The notes beneath the pieces are model-generated. The model saw only the letters and a list, made by a program, of their open reading frames with translations. It searched no databases and was not told where the DNA came from. A DNA stretch of 64,000 nt, from the NCBI RefSeq assembly GCF_905163445.1, contig NC_053208.1, forward strand, positions 26,625,986 through 26,689,985. Direction: 5' to 3'. Both the position numbers and the translations under genes were made by a program. Origin of the DNA: Pararge aegeria. Its lineage: Eukaryota; Arthropoda; Insecta; Lepidoptera; Nymphalidae. This document shows positions 1 through 11,641 of the stretch, piece after piece. How positions within the stretch are numbered: the first letter of the stretch is position 1; each line of letters begins with the position of its first letter.

Positions 1-956
1 TTCTGTGCCCCTCAGTTATGTGGCACGTAAAAAGAGCGCTCACGTAAGTCTTGCGCAAGTGGACCGATAATAATACAGCTTTATACGAATAATACATTGT
101 TGTACAAATATAAGTACGAAACATACTTATTAGTTAGAACATTCTCTCACCATCCATTGAAACATAAATAAATTTAAAAACTAATGGGTACTTTTACATT
201 TTTGTGACGGAACAGACTCAAACTTAGACCGGAACCAAACTATGTGCACAAACTTACTGAACTCGAAGCAGTGCATCTAAACTATTTCGTTTCTCACTTG
301 TGTTATAATGTAACCGATCTTTTCATCACTTTCAAGAGGTTTGAGGGTTTACAAATAGAATAAAACCAATGCATTACAAAAAAAAATCTTCCAAACATAT
401 TACACACTATAAACACTATAAAAAGAATAGTCATTTTAAATTTAAAACAATTAAGATCACATTGCCTTGCCAAAATGTGTTTAAAGTTACAACACAATTA
501 TTTGAGTCACCAATAGGACGTTATGATATTGTTCTTTACATTTTAATTATTTTTAAGATCTCTTATAACTACGGTTTGTTATTTCTATACTTACTACAAA
601 ACTGTAAGGTGTCGGTTTAAATAATTTAATTAAAATTTAAATAAAAGCGGAGATCTTAATAAAACTGCAATATTGTAACCTAAAGTACCGGGCGGATGAT
701 AGTGCTCGGGAATCGAGATCCGACCATTCATCTTTGGATTTGTATAGTCATTATTTATGAAAACTTCGCAAGCGCGATACAGGATCGTTGTGGCGCTATA
801 GGTGATGCGGAGACCGCCACAGGACTACACCTAAACAAAACTTAGCTGGAAAAAAAAAGTTTTGAAAACTAAACACAATTTTTTTGAAAAGAAATCACTA
901 CTTAAAGCTAATACCACAACTATATGCTTAACAAATAAAAACAAACGCGGCAACAG
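1..956. other. AT-rich stretch without recognised gene
   Basis: Short open frames at 303-620 lie on both strands, are lysine/phenylalanine-rich and look like products of AT-rich composition. I recognise no protein motif, RNA gene or complete repeat here. Confidence 0.4.
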
Positions 957-960
957 CTAG
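930..960 (+). repeat. Possible Helitron-like 3' end fragment
   Basis: The segment ends GCGGCAACAGCTAG followed by T, the same ending as the better copy at 8175-8200. The usual terminal hairpin is lost here, so this is weak: probably a decayed end of the same family. Confidence 0.3.
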
Positions 961-1615
961 TGTTATACACATATTATAAATAGTACAAATCTGTACAGTT
1001 ATGAAATAAATAATTAGTTCAGTCTGTAGAGAGGGGACAGAGCAGCGGCTCCGTACGTATTTTCTATTTCATGGATCTACATTTCATGGTAACTTGCAGG
1101 GTCTATAACGTGGCGTAGTGCGCACTCTGATAGTGCCCCGGCGCCCGCCTTTGAATGTGAGATTAAGCAAGTGCAGTTGAACAAATAAAAAAAGTTTTGA
1201 GTCGTTCTGTACTTTCAGGTAGCGCCACCAGACGGAAAAGCCCTTGCGGCCGCGAGTCATGACGAGATTCGGGCATACCAGGTATTTATTTGTTCGCACC
1301 GCGTGGAAAACTAACTATTCTTACAAAGCGTATCCTATGCATCTTATTTGTTATATATTAATATATATTAATTTCTCCTAAAGCATCTCCTATCACCGAG
1401 CATGTGCAAGGTATGATTGGCTGTGCAGTTCAGTGGAGCTTCCCGTTTACGTACCTACATAGTACCTACTCATTCCAAAGATCTTGATTTTTCGGTTAAG
1501 TTAGCTCTATTAATTTAGCTTTAGGCCTTTTTAGCTTTCTGTAAGGTCCAAGAATTGTAACTCCTATCCTTTGCCTATAAATACTCAATGCTGAGCACAG
1601 ACTTCTTGTACGTTA

Positions 1616-1646
<31 letters not shown>

Positions 1647-2559
1647 GTACTTAGACCTCCAATGTGCTTCATTGTAGGTTGGTGGGCTTTGAAGATTACT
1701 ATCACATGTTAATGGTAATAACCAATCGACTATAGGTGTTAGTCGGTCTCGTGACATCTCGTTCTTCCATTTTACAATGGTCAAGGTCATTGTCTGTGTG
1801 GTTTGTGGTCACTAATTGTCACTGTCACTGGATTACAAGATAGACACTTGTGGTACATACAATATCAAATATAAATACAATATTAGTTCACATGTTCATG
1901 TAGTGAGATTTCATTAACATTATTATCCTGTAGTCGTCTCACTGGTGAGTACATGCCTCCTCTCTTGTAGGTAAGAGGGTTTTAGAACACAGGGTTTCCT
2001 TGACAGAGAGGGAAATCTCCTGATTACAAGATACCCGACTTCTTGGGGGTTGGGAAAAATTGGGTTTTGTGGGATTTCGGTGGCCCACCTCGGCAGATGA
2101 TGGGAAGCTCCGAGATCTCCTTATACCTCATTCGTGCCTCCCTTCTACCACACCCAAAGGTACCGACCTACTAAGCCGACAATACCGATGGCATAACGAA
2201 ATTTTAAAGGCACGTACACCGCTTATTTCTTACCTTCGAGCTGTTACCAAGTCTTTAACAATCTTTCAAAATCAATATCTCAAAAAAGTCTTTAAAAATC
2301 AAAATCTAATAGTGTTTCCTCTAAAGGGAGATCTATATGTATATTCCTAAAGTATACAGTAATTAGAGTGGGCAAATGTGAAGCTTTTGATAACTATAAC
2401 TTGACATATGATTTAGAATAGATCACCAGAAATACTTAAAATTATATTTGACTCACCGTCAACGTTATGGCTTAGCGATATATTTCAGTCTTGTTATGCG
2501 ACTCACGCGACGCTAAGGTACCTACTGGTGTTTAAGTTTGTTTCATTAAATAAGAGAAA
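961..2559. other. Unassigned sequence with one microsatellite
   Basis: I see no gene. A patch at about 1100-1290 is less AT-rich than its surroundings but has no recognisable coding frame. The AG microsatellite is listed separately. The open frame at 2060-2350 shows no known motif and is treated as chance. Confidence 0.4.
1616..1642. repeat. (AG)n microsatellite
   Basis: About 13 uninterrupted AG/GA dinucleotides. Simple repeat, likely length-polymorphic. Confidence 0.95.
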
Positions 2560-2860
2560 ACCTACAAATGCACTTTGGGTATTTTATGTAAAATATCCTG
2601 TTTATTTTGCCCAAGATGCAAGGCTTACCTGATTTCGCTTCTTGTGATTTCTTCACGGTCCCCGAACTCAAAAGGCCTTTGAGAGAAGATGATGATGATT
2701 TGAGACGATCCCTGGGATTGAGGAACATAACTACGACAAAAGAGTTGAAGAATCACAAAAATTGCATTCCTAAAGTTTTCCTAAAGTGGAAACATCGTTG
2801 GGACGAGTGTTTGCGTCGGGGCCGATAGTACTTTCAAGGGGGCTTAGACATGTAACTTCC
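2560..2860 (+). pseudogene. Mariner-like transposase, C-terminal remnant
   Basis: The frame at 2607-2828 reads like the end of a mariner-family (Tc1/mariner superfamily) transposase. A PDFASCDFF segment matches the region around the third catalytic aspartate, followed by a 'PELKRPLRE' stretch and a 'FLKWKHRWDECL' tail like the conserved W-K-R-W end of these proteins. A stop follows at 2826-2828, but the next codons (YFQGG-like) still resemble the usual final residues. Upstream homology is lost or frameshifted and the first two catalytic aspartates are absent. It is a dead 5'-truncated copy. The family call rests on motif order only; the subfamily cannot be assigned. Confidence 0.6.
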
Positions 2861-3365
2861 AAATAAGTTACATGTTTTGGTTTATATGACGTGTATGTAC
2901 TTATGTTTTGAACTGACTTCGTATACCCAGATACTGTAATACAGAATGCTTGAAATTTACTTTATTTCAGTAAACAGAATTAAGATTGGAGTTTTAATCG
3001 CTGCAGTTGGTTTTAAAATTTTAGGTTAGGAAAAAAATCCGTCCAAAAAAACTGACTGATGACTTATTATCTTAGTTACTTGTGTAAGAGCAATTAATAC
3101 ATCGACACAGTTTGTAGAATGCTCTGTTTAGTGAACATTCTACAATCACCGAAAGGTTATTCGCCCGTGGTTTAGTTGTTAGGTTATAGTGGCATCCTTA
3201 AGTCGTGATCTATCAAACGGATATCAGTTACAGGGTTTATGAGAAAATGGGACGGGAGAACTGTCAGATATCTTAAGAAATCTCAAAGAATGAAACAGAT
3301 AATTATATTTAATTAATATAATTAATATTAATTTACTGTGAGATGGTGATAACAAAAAAAAATTA

Positions 3366-3530
3366 CCCGGCTAAGTTTGTTGTGGGCTCTTCTTAGACCA
3401 GGGCGCGTTTGGAAAGCTTTAGGTTGGCGAACGAATTTATCACCATCCCCTTACAATTATGTAAACATATATGTATGAACGCTTCATAAGTGCCTGTGAT
3501 AGGCCTACATTAATAAAGAAAATTTTAATT
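3366..3530 (+). repeat. Interspersed repeat family E, copy 1
   Basis: Starts ACCCGGCTAAGTTTGTTGTG and continues through a GGGCGCGTTTGGAA block. The same order of motifs recurs at 54982 and 59750, all on the + strand. The fixed start and decaying 3' half suggest the 3' end of a LINE or a SINE; class unresolved. Confidence 0.6.
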
Positions 3531-5087
3531 TGAAGTTCGAAGGAACTTGAGACGTTTTCTTGTCAAAGGTACCAGCTTCAAGCAACCGCGTTTCATTGTT
3601 TCAATCTCTCAACTCTATCTCTGAACAATATGAATATTTCAGACCAAATATGCTTTAAAATTTGATCTTTCTCTCTGTCTGATTAAATTGCCGTAACAGT
3701 TGAATCGATTTGTTAAGGTAGGTAGACAACCTAACAAGGAGTAATGTTGGCTACATTTTTTTACGGGAAAGACCGAACCGGTGCCATTAGAAATTCCGTA
3801 TTTCAAAGTTAAATAAAAGAGAAAGTAGCAGCCTAATTTTATGCGTTTCTTAAGTAAGTGAGTAGTTTTTAAATTCATTCAATATTAAGGAATATTTTTA
3901 ACTTTTCTAAATTCTTAATATATAATTATATTAATTATTAGTAATAATCGCAACGTAATTTATCAACCAACGACCAATGTCCACCTGTGAACCGGTGTAG
4001 TGCCAACATGTCTCTGTCAAACTTGTATACATTACGACGGACGGACGGACGGAATATTGTAAAATATGAAGCACAGGGCAAGGCTTAAGCTCTATATCCT
4101 TTTCTTTAATGGAGGGGAGACCATGTTGAACTTAACTTCACCTTTTATAAATTGGTGTAGTTAGAGTGGCTATACTATTTTTGTCACATACGTTAATCCT
4201 GATCATGACGCCGAAGTGGTTACGTTTTGTTTTTAAAATCTTGTTCTCGCACGAGGTTCCAGAAGGGTCGCAGGGTGCGGGGGGCGGACATTGCGAGTGA
4301 TAGACTCAGTGTCGGTTTGGATTCGCATCTCATTATGCTGTCATCGCCACTGGGCCCCCCCGGGCAGGTAAACTGAATACCTATAAATTCTTATCGTAGC
4401 TATAGGTCAGGTTTTCCTTCGACCGCCTGGCAAGGATCCACTGAAACGGACGCATTTTTGCACGGCACCCCCGGGCAGAAATGTATTACACTAGAAGCGC
4501 TTAACTTCGTACACCCTTAAGTTTATACTATTGTCACTATTCATTTGTGATTATTCAGTATTTATTTAGAAATAGCACTTATATCATAAATATCTTTTCA
4601 ATTTAATAAGAAGTGGCAGTTATGATACGCAAATTTAAAATTTTAGGCTTATTCTTTGGGTTCACCTAAGTCGGTTTTTATCCTGTCACTGAGGCGAACA
4701 TTAGAAAGAAAATATTCAATTCGGTGAAGCTATTTTTCAGTGCGAGATACAACTTTTTCTTTACAAAACAAAACACAAAATTTTGCCTAGTCACTATCCT
4801 TCAAATGAGATCAGCTCAACCCATTAAAGGTTACAATATTAGACTTCATCATCACGCAGAGATTGCAGCCGTGGGCTAAACACGAGGCAGTTAAAAAAAT
4901 ACCAGAAATTGTAGGTTTTATAAAGAAAAAAACCAGTTTACCTTTAGAGGTGGAAAACTACAATCCAATAAGAGTGATAGGTCACTCAACCCAGTCAACC
5001 CTCACCTAATGTGAACTGACTAACAATAATTTACTAAAAGATTCTTGAAAATTTCGTAGTACTAACCCTAAGAGCTAACTTCTTTAC
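3531..5087. other. No recognised gene; short GACG repeat and GC-rich patch
   Basis: Holds a small (GACG)4 run at about 4035-4051 and a GC-rich patch at about 4240-4480 with runs of G and C. No coding motif or splice-bounded frame could be supported in the patch. Confidence 0.35.
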
Positions 5088-5262
5088 GAACGAAACCATT
5101 TTTTAACCGACTTACAAAAAAGGAGGAGGTTCTGAATATTATAGGGACATCGATAAGCGATTTGAGTATTTTTAAAGTATCTTGAGCGTTTGCTATCGAA
5201 AAGCACCATTTGGTCACCACCAAGTGATACTGGGGATGAAGACTACGGATGGCCACCGGAAC
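5088..5262 (-). repeat. Interspersed repeat family D, inverted copy
   Basis: The + strand reads AACCGACTTACAAAAAAGGA at the start and GGCCACCGGAACTACAC near the end. This is the reverse complement of the block at about 58965-59195, which ends CTCCTCCTTTTTTGTAAGTC. The copies are diverged but collinear. Confidence 0.7.
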
Positions 5263-5269
5263 TACACAA

Positions 5270-5656
5270 TCATAAGTATTACACGGGTTGCGCTTCGATT
5301 ATGGTATATAGTAGGTAGTACATAGGTAAGCAATTTATGCTCGTCACAATCACGGAGCTGATGGAAAAGGGCCAGGAGAACTTCCGAGAGAGATGCATTA
5401 ACAAATTATAGATTAATTTTGTTTGTGAAGAAATTGTACTAAATATGAACCGGTTTCCAAGCTCTGCACTAGAGCTCGGGACCGGCAGGGTGATTACGTA
5501 TCTCGCGACAGCAATGCGACAGGCGTAAATCTTGCAATCACTGCTGTCAAACGTCACTTTCCCATACAATAAATAAACAAAAGTGACGTTTGACAGCAGT
5601 GATTGCAAGATTTACGCCTGTCGCATTGCTGTCGCGAGATACGTAATCACCCTGCG
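5270..5656. repeat. SINE-like repeat carrying a perfect inverted duplication
   Basis: Positions 5485-5560 and 5580-5655 are perfect reverse complements over 76 bases, separated by 19 bases. The arms contain GCGACAGCAATGCGACAGG. The left arm continues from a repeat-like body (5300-5484); the right arm stops at a CCCTGC where homology ends. This looks like a template-switch fold-back of part of a dispersed repeat and not a transposon with two authentic ends. Confidence 0.9.
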
Positions 5657-6889
5657 GGTTTATTTCACCACTAAATTTTGGTTAATAACCAGCTATAATC
5701 ATTTTCATATTTATTGCACCTTCTGTTTAATTATTAGTGAACAGAAATGGTTCATAACGTTTAATTAAACTAAGTTTCATGTCGTTTTACGTTTTGTATT
5801 ATCTTATCATTGGTTAAACGGCTAATATCTGTTAATTGAGCAAATGGAATATGAAACGGTTTCTCTATTTAACTGTATTTATGAACGGCACTGAAAATAC
5901 ATATAACCCAAAATGATTTCGATACCTACCAGCTAACAACTGAAAACGATTTCCAATCCCAGTTCACCGCTGCGCCAAAGAGGTAAATTAGAGTAGGTAC
6001 TTCAACGGTAGCCCGTGGCGTTTCGAGGGCCCGGAAACCGCAGCACAAACTATCTAAGACCAACAACGTCTAAGCTGTGTTTGACCACTTCGTCGAAGGA
6101 TGCTAAGTACACTTGTGCGTTAAAATTATAGAACATGGTGGAATGAGGTTTATGTTGTTTCACCAATTATTGAAACAGTATCGATCCTGGGGAATCGCAG
6201 AACCTAGACATTTCTAAGCGATCTAATATCGCTAATATAGTTCATTAATTAGTTATTATTGCCACATTTGTTAGCAATTTAACAAAATAGATAGAAAGTT
6301 TAAAACAGCTGGTACTATTGTAACATTGCTTTATCAACACAGTTTTCTCGTCTGTTTCTATTCGGTAAAAATTTTGCATTTGCATTTTGTTTTTTCCTGT
6401 GTAATAGGTATATTTAATTAATGCCCATCCTGGTATTACAATCTCTTATAGGTTAAAGTTGACAAGATGTAGGTATAATTGTGAACGAATAGCTCCTCCG
6501 AGCGGTGGAGGCAATTGTTTTTGCTACTTGTAACCGGATATCGGCCGTCGGGCAACTGACACCTCGCCCAGCAAATGATGTCTGTAATTGTGTTTTATAG
6601 TGCCTTCACACGCACCGACTTCCAGCGCCAACTTACTCTCCAACCTTGTTCAAAAAAATTATGATTACGTTGGCACTTTAGAAGACTCGTCAGTATTAGC
6701 GAATTAAGAAAAGCATACCGTACGGTTTAGTTTTCAGCTAGATGTTGACTCCGAACTACGAACTAGAGATTAAAAAGTTTTACATTCCATCTGTCGATAC
6801 AACATGCAAAGATACATAGAACCTGAGATAACCACAATTTGTACAATTTGTGACAAATTTGTGGAGTTATGTGCTTTTTAAATGTAAGG
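5657..6889. other. No recognised feature
   Basis: AT-rich DNA with no coding frame, RNA gene or repeat that I can name. Confidence 0.4.
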
Positions 6890-7085
6890 AATTTAAAATG
6901 TCACTAGCTTTAATGGTGAAGGAAACGTGCACGCCTGAGAGTTCCACATATGGTTCTCAAAGGGGTGTGAAGTCTAAGAATCCGCTCTCGGCCAGCGTGC
7001 CTGACTACGGCCTAAACCCACCTCATTCGGGCAGGAGACCCATGCCCTGTAGTGGGCCGTTCTGGGTTGGATGATGATTGATTGG
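6890..7085 (+). repeat. SINE family A, 5'-truncated
   Basis: Contains in order the family markers: a 'GGTGAAGGAAA' block, 'CCTGAGAGTTC', 'TACGGCCTAAACC', 'CATGCCCTGTAGTGGGCCG' and a TGATGATTGATT tail. The tail resembles RTE 3' ends, so RTE machinery probably moves this SINE. The open frame across it (6850-7074) is not a gene. Confidence 0.75.
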
Positions 7086-7599
7086 TTTTAAAGATGTAGT
7101 TATATTATATGTCAATTAGCATATTATGTTGGGACATGTGAATGAAATTACTGACCACTAGATGTTGGATGAGGCGAAAACTCCAAAAATAATAGTTACT
7201 TCCAAAATATCAACATTAAAATGAAATGTCATTTTATTAGACTCATATTTTGCTGTTCGCGCCTATGGCCTCGTTTAATAGTACTCTCGATTTGAAAACA
7301 ATTTTTAGGTGCTCTTGTATTCACAAACTCGTTTTTCGGTTTTTAGTTACTAAAAGCAGTGCTCTCGCTATTGTTTGTGATTTTAGTTCGCATTCGATTC
7401 TTATTCACAAACACGCTCACGTTACGTGCGCTAGCATTTTCGGTTGCTAGTGCATGGAACGTGTGACCGTGTGAAAATATATTACAGAACAAATTCCAAG
7501 AAATATTCGCTATTCATTTCGATATACATATAAAGGTGCACAAGATGTTGACAGAGCAATAATTGGCTACCTTTCTCGCTGCCTTGCTCCTGCTATCCG

Positions 7600-7680
7600 C
7601 CCCGTAAGTTTAGTGGTTAGCGTGTTCAACTGTGGATCACGAGGTCCTAGGTTCGGATCCGGAATCAGACAAAAATATCC
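7600..7680 (+). repeat. tRNA-like SINE head
   Basis: AGTTTAGTGGTTAGCG resembles a Pol III box A and TAGGTTCGGATCC a box B, at tRNA-like spacing. No paired acceptor stem is evident, so it is a SINE head and not a tRNA gene. Confidence 0.5.
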
Positions 7681-7757
7681 TAAAACGGTTAAACCGATTT
7701 TGACAAGACTTTCGCAGGCAGGTCGAGATTACTCTACTACCATAGGCTACTTACTAT

Positions 7758-7938
7758 TTCAGAAATCTACCCCTGAGTTGATAATGGCCTAAAGGGGGGG
7801 GCCTTTTAAGTATATGTTGTAGAGCAACTATTTCTTAGTGGATACCAATACCCTCAAACACCTACCTTTCAAATGTGAAGGAACAAACACGGGACTCAAG
7901 ACAAAATAACATTATCAACTCAGGGGTAGATTCCTGAA
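7758..7938. repeat. Inverted-repeat element (possible MITE)
   Basis: 7764-7786 and 7910-7932 are perfect 23-base reverse complements (core CTACCCCTGAGTTGATAATG); pairing extends outward by a few bases with one mismatch. About 123 bases lie between the arms. This could be a MITE or a fold-back of a dispersed repeat; no target duplication was identified. Confidence 0.65.
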
Positions 7939-8034
7939 AGCATGTCTAGTTTTTTTTGTTGCAAAAACCCACAAGAAATTTTACGTGTTACAAATTGTAC
8001 GCAGAAGAAGTGGCGAGCAACCACTACTTTATAA

Positions 8035-8200
8035 TATGACTAGCTGTTAGTAGCGAAATTAAACTCAGTTCTCTTGGGAGAGGGGACGAAATTGTTTGAC
8101 GATTTTACACCAGGCTCCGATATCCTAATAGCCACATTTATGAGGCACATGTCTTTCGAAAAACAAAAACACAAGCGACGAAGTCGCGGGCAACAGCTAG
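8035..8200 (+). mobile_element. Helitron-like element, 3' end
   Basis: Ends with a hairpin GCGAC-GAA-GTCGC (8175-8187), then GGGCAACAG and CTAG at 8197-8200, followed by T. A hairpin shortly before CTAG with insertion next to T is the standard Helitron 3' signature. The body (CTCTTGGGAGAGGGGACG, TTTGACGATTTTACACCA) recurs at about 30395-30450. The 5' end was not found, so the left limit is approximate. Confidence 0.6.
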
Positions 8201-8239
8201 TACGTTAATAAATAAAATTAAAATCTATACTTATAATAA

Positions 8240-8560
8240 AACTGCAACTGGAAGATTTCGGTACGTTTAATAAATTTTGAAAATTTTGACCGGGGGATGC
8301 TTTATAATCGATACTGAGTCCAAAACAGATTTTTATTTAATCTTTATCCGGGCATCACGTGAATACTACCGAACGGATTTAATTTCAATTTAGTATAGTG
8401 GTAGCTGGTATTCCGGGTCAACATATAGCATACTTTTTATCCCGATAAACAATATTTTTCCTCCGGGAAACGGGATAATTTTTTTTAGCAATTTAACTTC
8501 ATAGTTCCGTTAAATTTGAACCGATTTTAATAATCCTTTTTTATTGGAAAGTGTATACAA
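8240..8560 (+). repeat. Diverged dispersed repeat
   Basis: A block running from CTGCAACTGGAAGATTTC through 'TACTTTTTATCCCG' and GGGAAACGGGATAA looks like a common lepidopteran interspersed repeat with no coding frame. Family name unknown to me. Confidence 0.45.
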
Positions 8561-8699
8561 ACAAGGATGTCTCATTTTAATGAACATCTGGTAAATATTG
8601 TCGGAGATAAAGGACATTACTCTTCACAGATACTAGCAAGCCGCAAGGTATATGGTACAACGATCGAATGTATGCGTACCATCCTACTGATATTATAAA

Positions 8700-8757
8700 T
8701 GCGAAAGTTTGTGAGGATGGATGTATGGATGGATGGATGTAAGAATGGATGGATGGT
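8700..8757. repeat. Interrupted (GGAT)n repeat
   Basis: Tandem GGATGGAT units with point differences, inside a dispersed-repeat context (ATAAATGCGAAAGTTTGTGA). Confidence 0.8.
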
Positions 8758-8830
8758 TTTAATGTATATTTTACTATGGTTTTCTGTAAATTGGCTGAAA
8801 TATAACGATGTTTTCTAAAGATCTCATGCA

Positions 8831-9630
8831 CACTTAGAGTATAACTGGCGTACGCCGCGAAAATGATTGATGATACGTAAAAACTGCTTTTTTATAATTT
8901 TTCTTTCAAAGCACGGGTATAATTGTAAAATGTTGACATTCCTCTCATGATTATAATCCTTTTCCAAATAAATAGTTTTATAAATATTAATTTTGATTAT
9001 ATAGCTGCAAATTCCTTTTTAAACTATTCAAATTGAACCTATCGCTTAGAAGTTGCGACGGGTATAAAAACGTAAAAAGCAAAAAATTCTTAACTGTATT
9101 TAGTTATAGTAATTAATAACTGGTAAAATATTTCTTCTCGCAAGTATAATATTACTTCTCGCAAGAACCCCCCTCATGCGAGGGTGAAGGCCCCCTCCAG
9201 AGATGACCACCGGTCTCTCTGGAGGAGAATCTTTGGCTACTTGCAGATTTTATACGTTATCAAGTCATAATCACAAATATATCTTTATATTAATCACGAT
9301 CCCCTGTGGTGCAAATGCCCTTCTCTAGAAAGAACGAAACCAAATTACGAAACAAGTGGTTTAAGATAATACGGTAGATGGCTAGACAAACAGACAGAAA
9401 TACACACTTTGGCGTTCATAGTTCTTTTAATATATTATTTGTAGGATCATTACTATAACCGATTACGTGGCTGCAGTTCGATGCGTTATGCGTATGACCA
9501 GATTCGCAGTTCACTCGACACTGCCGTCTACGATGCTCTTCTAATTGCTGGATACAAATGGCGTACTATTGTGAAACAGAGAGTCATAGATGGAGGTGGT
9601 CACGACCCTCAGATATGAGGAGCACGATCC
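8831..9630. other. No recognised gene
   Basis: AT-rich DNA. A short palindromic stretch (CCTCCAGAGA...TCTCTGGAGG) occurs at about 9190-9230. Nothing else is supported. Confidence 0.35.
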
Positions 9631-9634
9631 CTGT

Positions 9635-9990
9635 TTTTACCACTTTAGGGGTAGATTTGAATGAAAAATTTCCTTAACTGACGTATAAGAAACCAGGTTG
9701 TGTAGGATATGGGTTTCTTCAAATTAGTTTCCGTAATAAAAAATCAGTAGCAAATTTTCTTCCCCTATTTTACCACCCTTAAAAGGTTATATCGTAAATA
9801 ACATCAAAGTACTCCTATTTTACCCCTTTAGAGGTAGATTTTGATAAAATATTTTATGAACTGTCTGAACTGATGTCTTCTTCAAAAAAAAGCAAATACT
9901 TTCATCCCCTATTTTACCACCCTTAAGGGGAGTGTCAAAAATAACTTTGTCATTTTCCTATTATTTAAAGCCGATAACATAAATACAGAT
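9635..9990. repeat. Degenerate monomer repeats
   Basis: A motif like CCCCTATTTTACCACCCTTA recurs at about 9640, 9765, 9812 and 9903, each followed by a 'gaaaaATTT'-type segment. Spacing is irregular (about 50-125 bases), so this looks like an old tandem or multi-unit noncoding part of a dispersed repeat. Confidence 0.55.
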
Positions 9991-10193
9991 TTTCACAGAT
10001 CTAGCTTAAAAAACGCACATTTTAATATATACTTTCAACCCCCATGTCACCTCCTTAATTAGGGTAATTTCTCAAAACCGCTTCCTATACATCCTACAAG
10101 AAACCGATCTTTTAAATTTTAAGTTTTTAGGCTTTATTGTTCCTGAGATTTCGTGATAAATCAGTCAGTGACCTTTCGCTTTTTTATACATAG

Positions 10194-10196
<3 letters not shown>

Positions 10197-10228
<32 letters not shown>
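10197..10228. repeat. (TA)n microsatellite
   Basis: About 16 TA dinucleotides flanked on both sides by TAGATTTATA-like sequence. Confidence 0.95.
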
Positions 10229-10230
<2 letters not shown>

Positions 10231-10269
10231 TTTATATAAACAGTCGTCTGTGGTAGGACATTTTCTCAG

Positions 10270-10500
10270 CTGCATTTCACTGCGTGTCCTACCTGCTCTT
10301 CTTCTTTTTAAGAAGCCATTATCACCAAGCTGGGCAGATGGGTAAGTGATCTTAGTCAATTGTAGTTGTAGCACAAAGGAGTCTGCTGTCCGTTCTCCGT
10401 TAGATTCCCTTTAGTAGCCTCTTACGGCGCCCGCGGGAAGAGGACGTAGTTGATATCTGTATTCTGATCTGCCACCACCGCAAGGCACATCAAAAGTATG
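10270..10500 (-). repeat. Probable SINE/LINE-derived repeat
   Basis: Contains AAGTGATCTTAGTCA, 'TCTTACGGCGCCCGCGGGAAG' and 'TATTCTGATCTGCC' segments typical of dispersed noncoding repeats. A partial echo (ACTGTATTCTGATCCGGCG) is at about 43557. Orientation is a guess. Confidence 0.4.
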
Positions 10501-10668
10501 CTTATGAGAAAAGAAGTCTTCTTCGACTTCAAAATTCGATTCAGATTGAAATTTAAAAAAGGGATCACATGTAGCTAAGTGTTAATTCAGGGTATCTTCA
10601 TTCAAACTTTCAGTCAAATTGGTTTAGTAGCAGGTACAGAATTAAAGCTGCAGAACATTACTAAAATT

Positions 10669-10721
10669 GTATTTATATCATATCATAAATATTATATATA
10701 TTTATGATATGATATAAATAC
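10669..10721. repeat. Perfect 24-bp palindrome
   Basis: 10669-10692 and 10698-10721 are perfect reverse complements (arm core TTATATCATATCATAAATAT) with a 5-base spacer. AT-rich hairpin, origin unclear. Confidence 0.9.
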
Positions 10722-11398
10722 ATTTTGTTGTACCACCTACCAAGCATCTGTAGTATTGTATTCTACGCCTTTGATTGCGCGACAATCAAAAAATCAAATC
10801 AATTGTTACCTTCTCCCTATTATACTTATTTGTATTTTGAGAATTTTCTGTTTGTAGTGTATAATAAATGGGTATTCATTTATTCAACACTTAGGCGCCG
10901 AACACACGAAGTCAGAAAGGTCGTTAAGCTTAAACGAAGACAAACTATGAGCTGTTGATGGCTCGCCGCGGGTCAGGGGTCTTAAACGGCGCTGCGGGTC
11001 AAACCAAAAAAAAACAAATATACTCTTCAACTTTGTAATACTAGTACAGAGAGGGACGGATTTTCGATAAAGTGCAATAAAGCGTAGTTGTTGCTATATG
11101 TTGATATCTGTGACACCGACGTACCTATTCAATTTGCATTGAAATAGAACAGCCCGCCGTTGGCGTAATAAATTTGCGCGCGTAATTTCGCGGGAAGTCA
11201 TCCGTTGACTGGAAAGAGTCGCGTAGCGTTTAGCCGCTAACTATCGGGGGTCTACCGCGGGTCTGTAGCGAACTACTCGGTACTGATTTTTTGATGTACC
11301 AAGCAGATAGCCTACCTGCTGGTAAGTGAACACTTCTCAGGCCACGCAATGACCACGTCCTGCAATATGCCGCCCCGCGTGCTTTAACCTAAGTTGAG
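10722..11398. other. No recognised gene
   Basis: Includes a locally GC-richer patch (about 11110-11290) with several CG-rich words. The open frame 10725-10958 has no recognisable motif. No promoter or exon could be supported. Confidence 0.35.
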
Positions 11399-11399
11399 A

Positions 11400-11545
11400 T
11401 GTTTAGCCGCGTGTACAATTACACCGGCAACGTCGCCTTCAGACCGGAACACAGCATTGAGACAATGCTGCTTAGCGGCAGAAATAAGCATGGTTGTAGC
11501 ACATCCCATGACGAGCTCTGTCACAAAAAGCTCTACGTGAATGTG
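11400..11545 (+). repeat. Dispersed repeat family I, copy 1
   Basis: Carries CCGGAACACAGCATTGAGAC, CTGCTTAGCGGCAGAAATA and GACGAGCTCTGTCACAAA. The block at 41575-41690 carries the same words in reverse complement. The open frame at 11399-11641 comes from this repeat and is not a gene. Confidence 0.6.
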
Positions 11546-11641
11546 AACGCTCTAGGTATTCACAATAGAACGCTAACCGAGTGGACAAGCGCTTTATATT
11601 CGGCTGGCACATTTCTCAAATTTCAATTTGCAAAGCAATAA

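Noticed and set aside
8577..8831. Frame with repeated Ile-His-Pro-Ser units
   Set aside because: Translation of the GGAT simple repeat.
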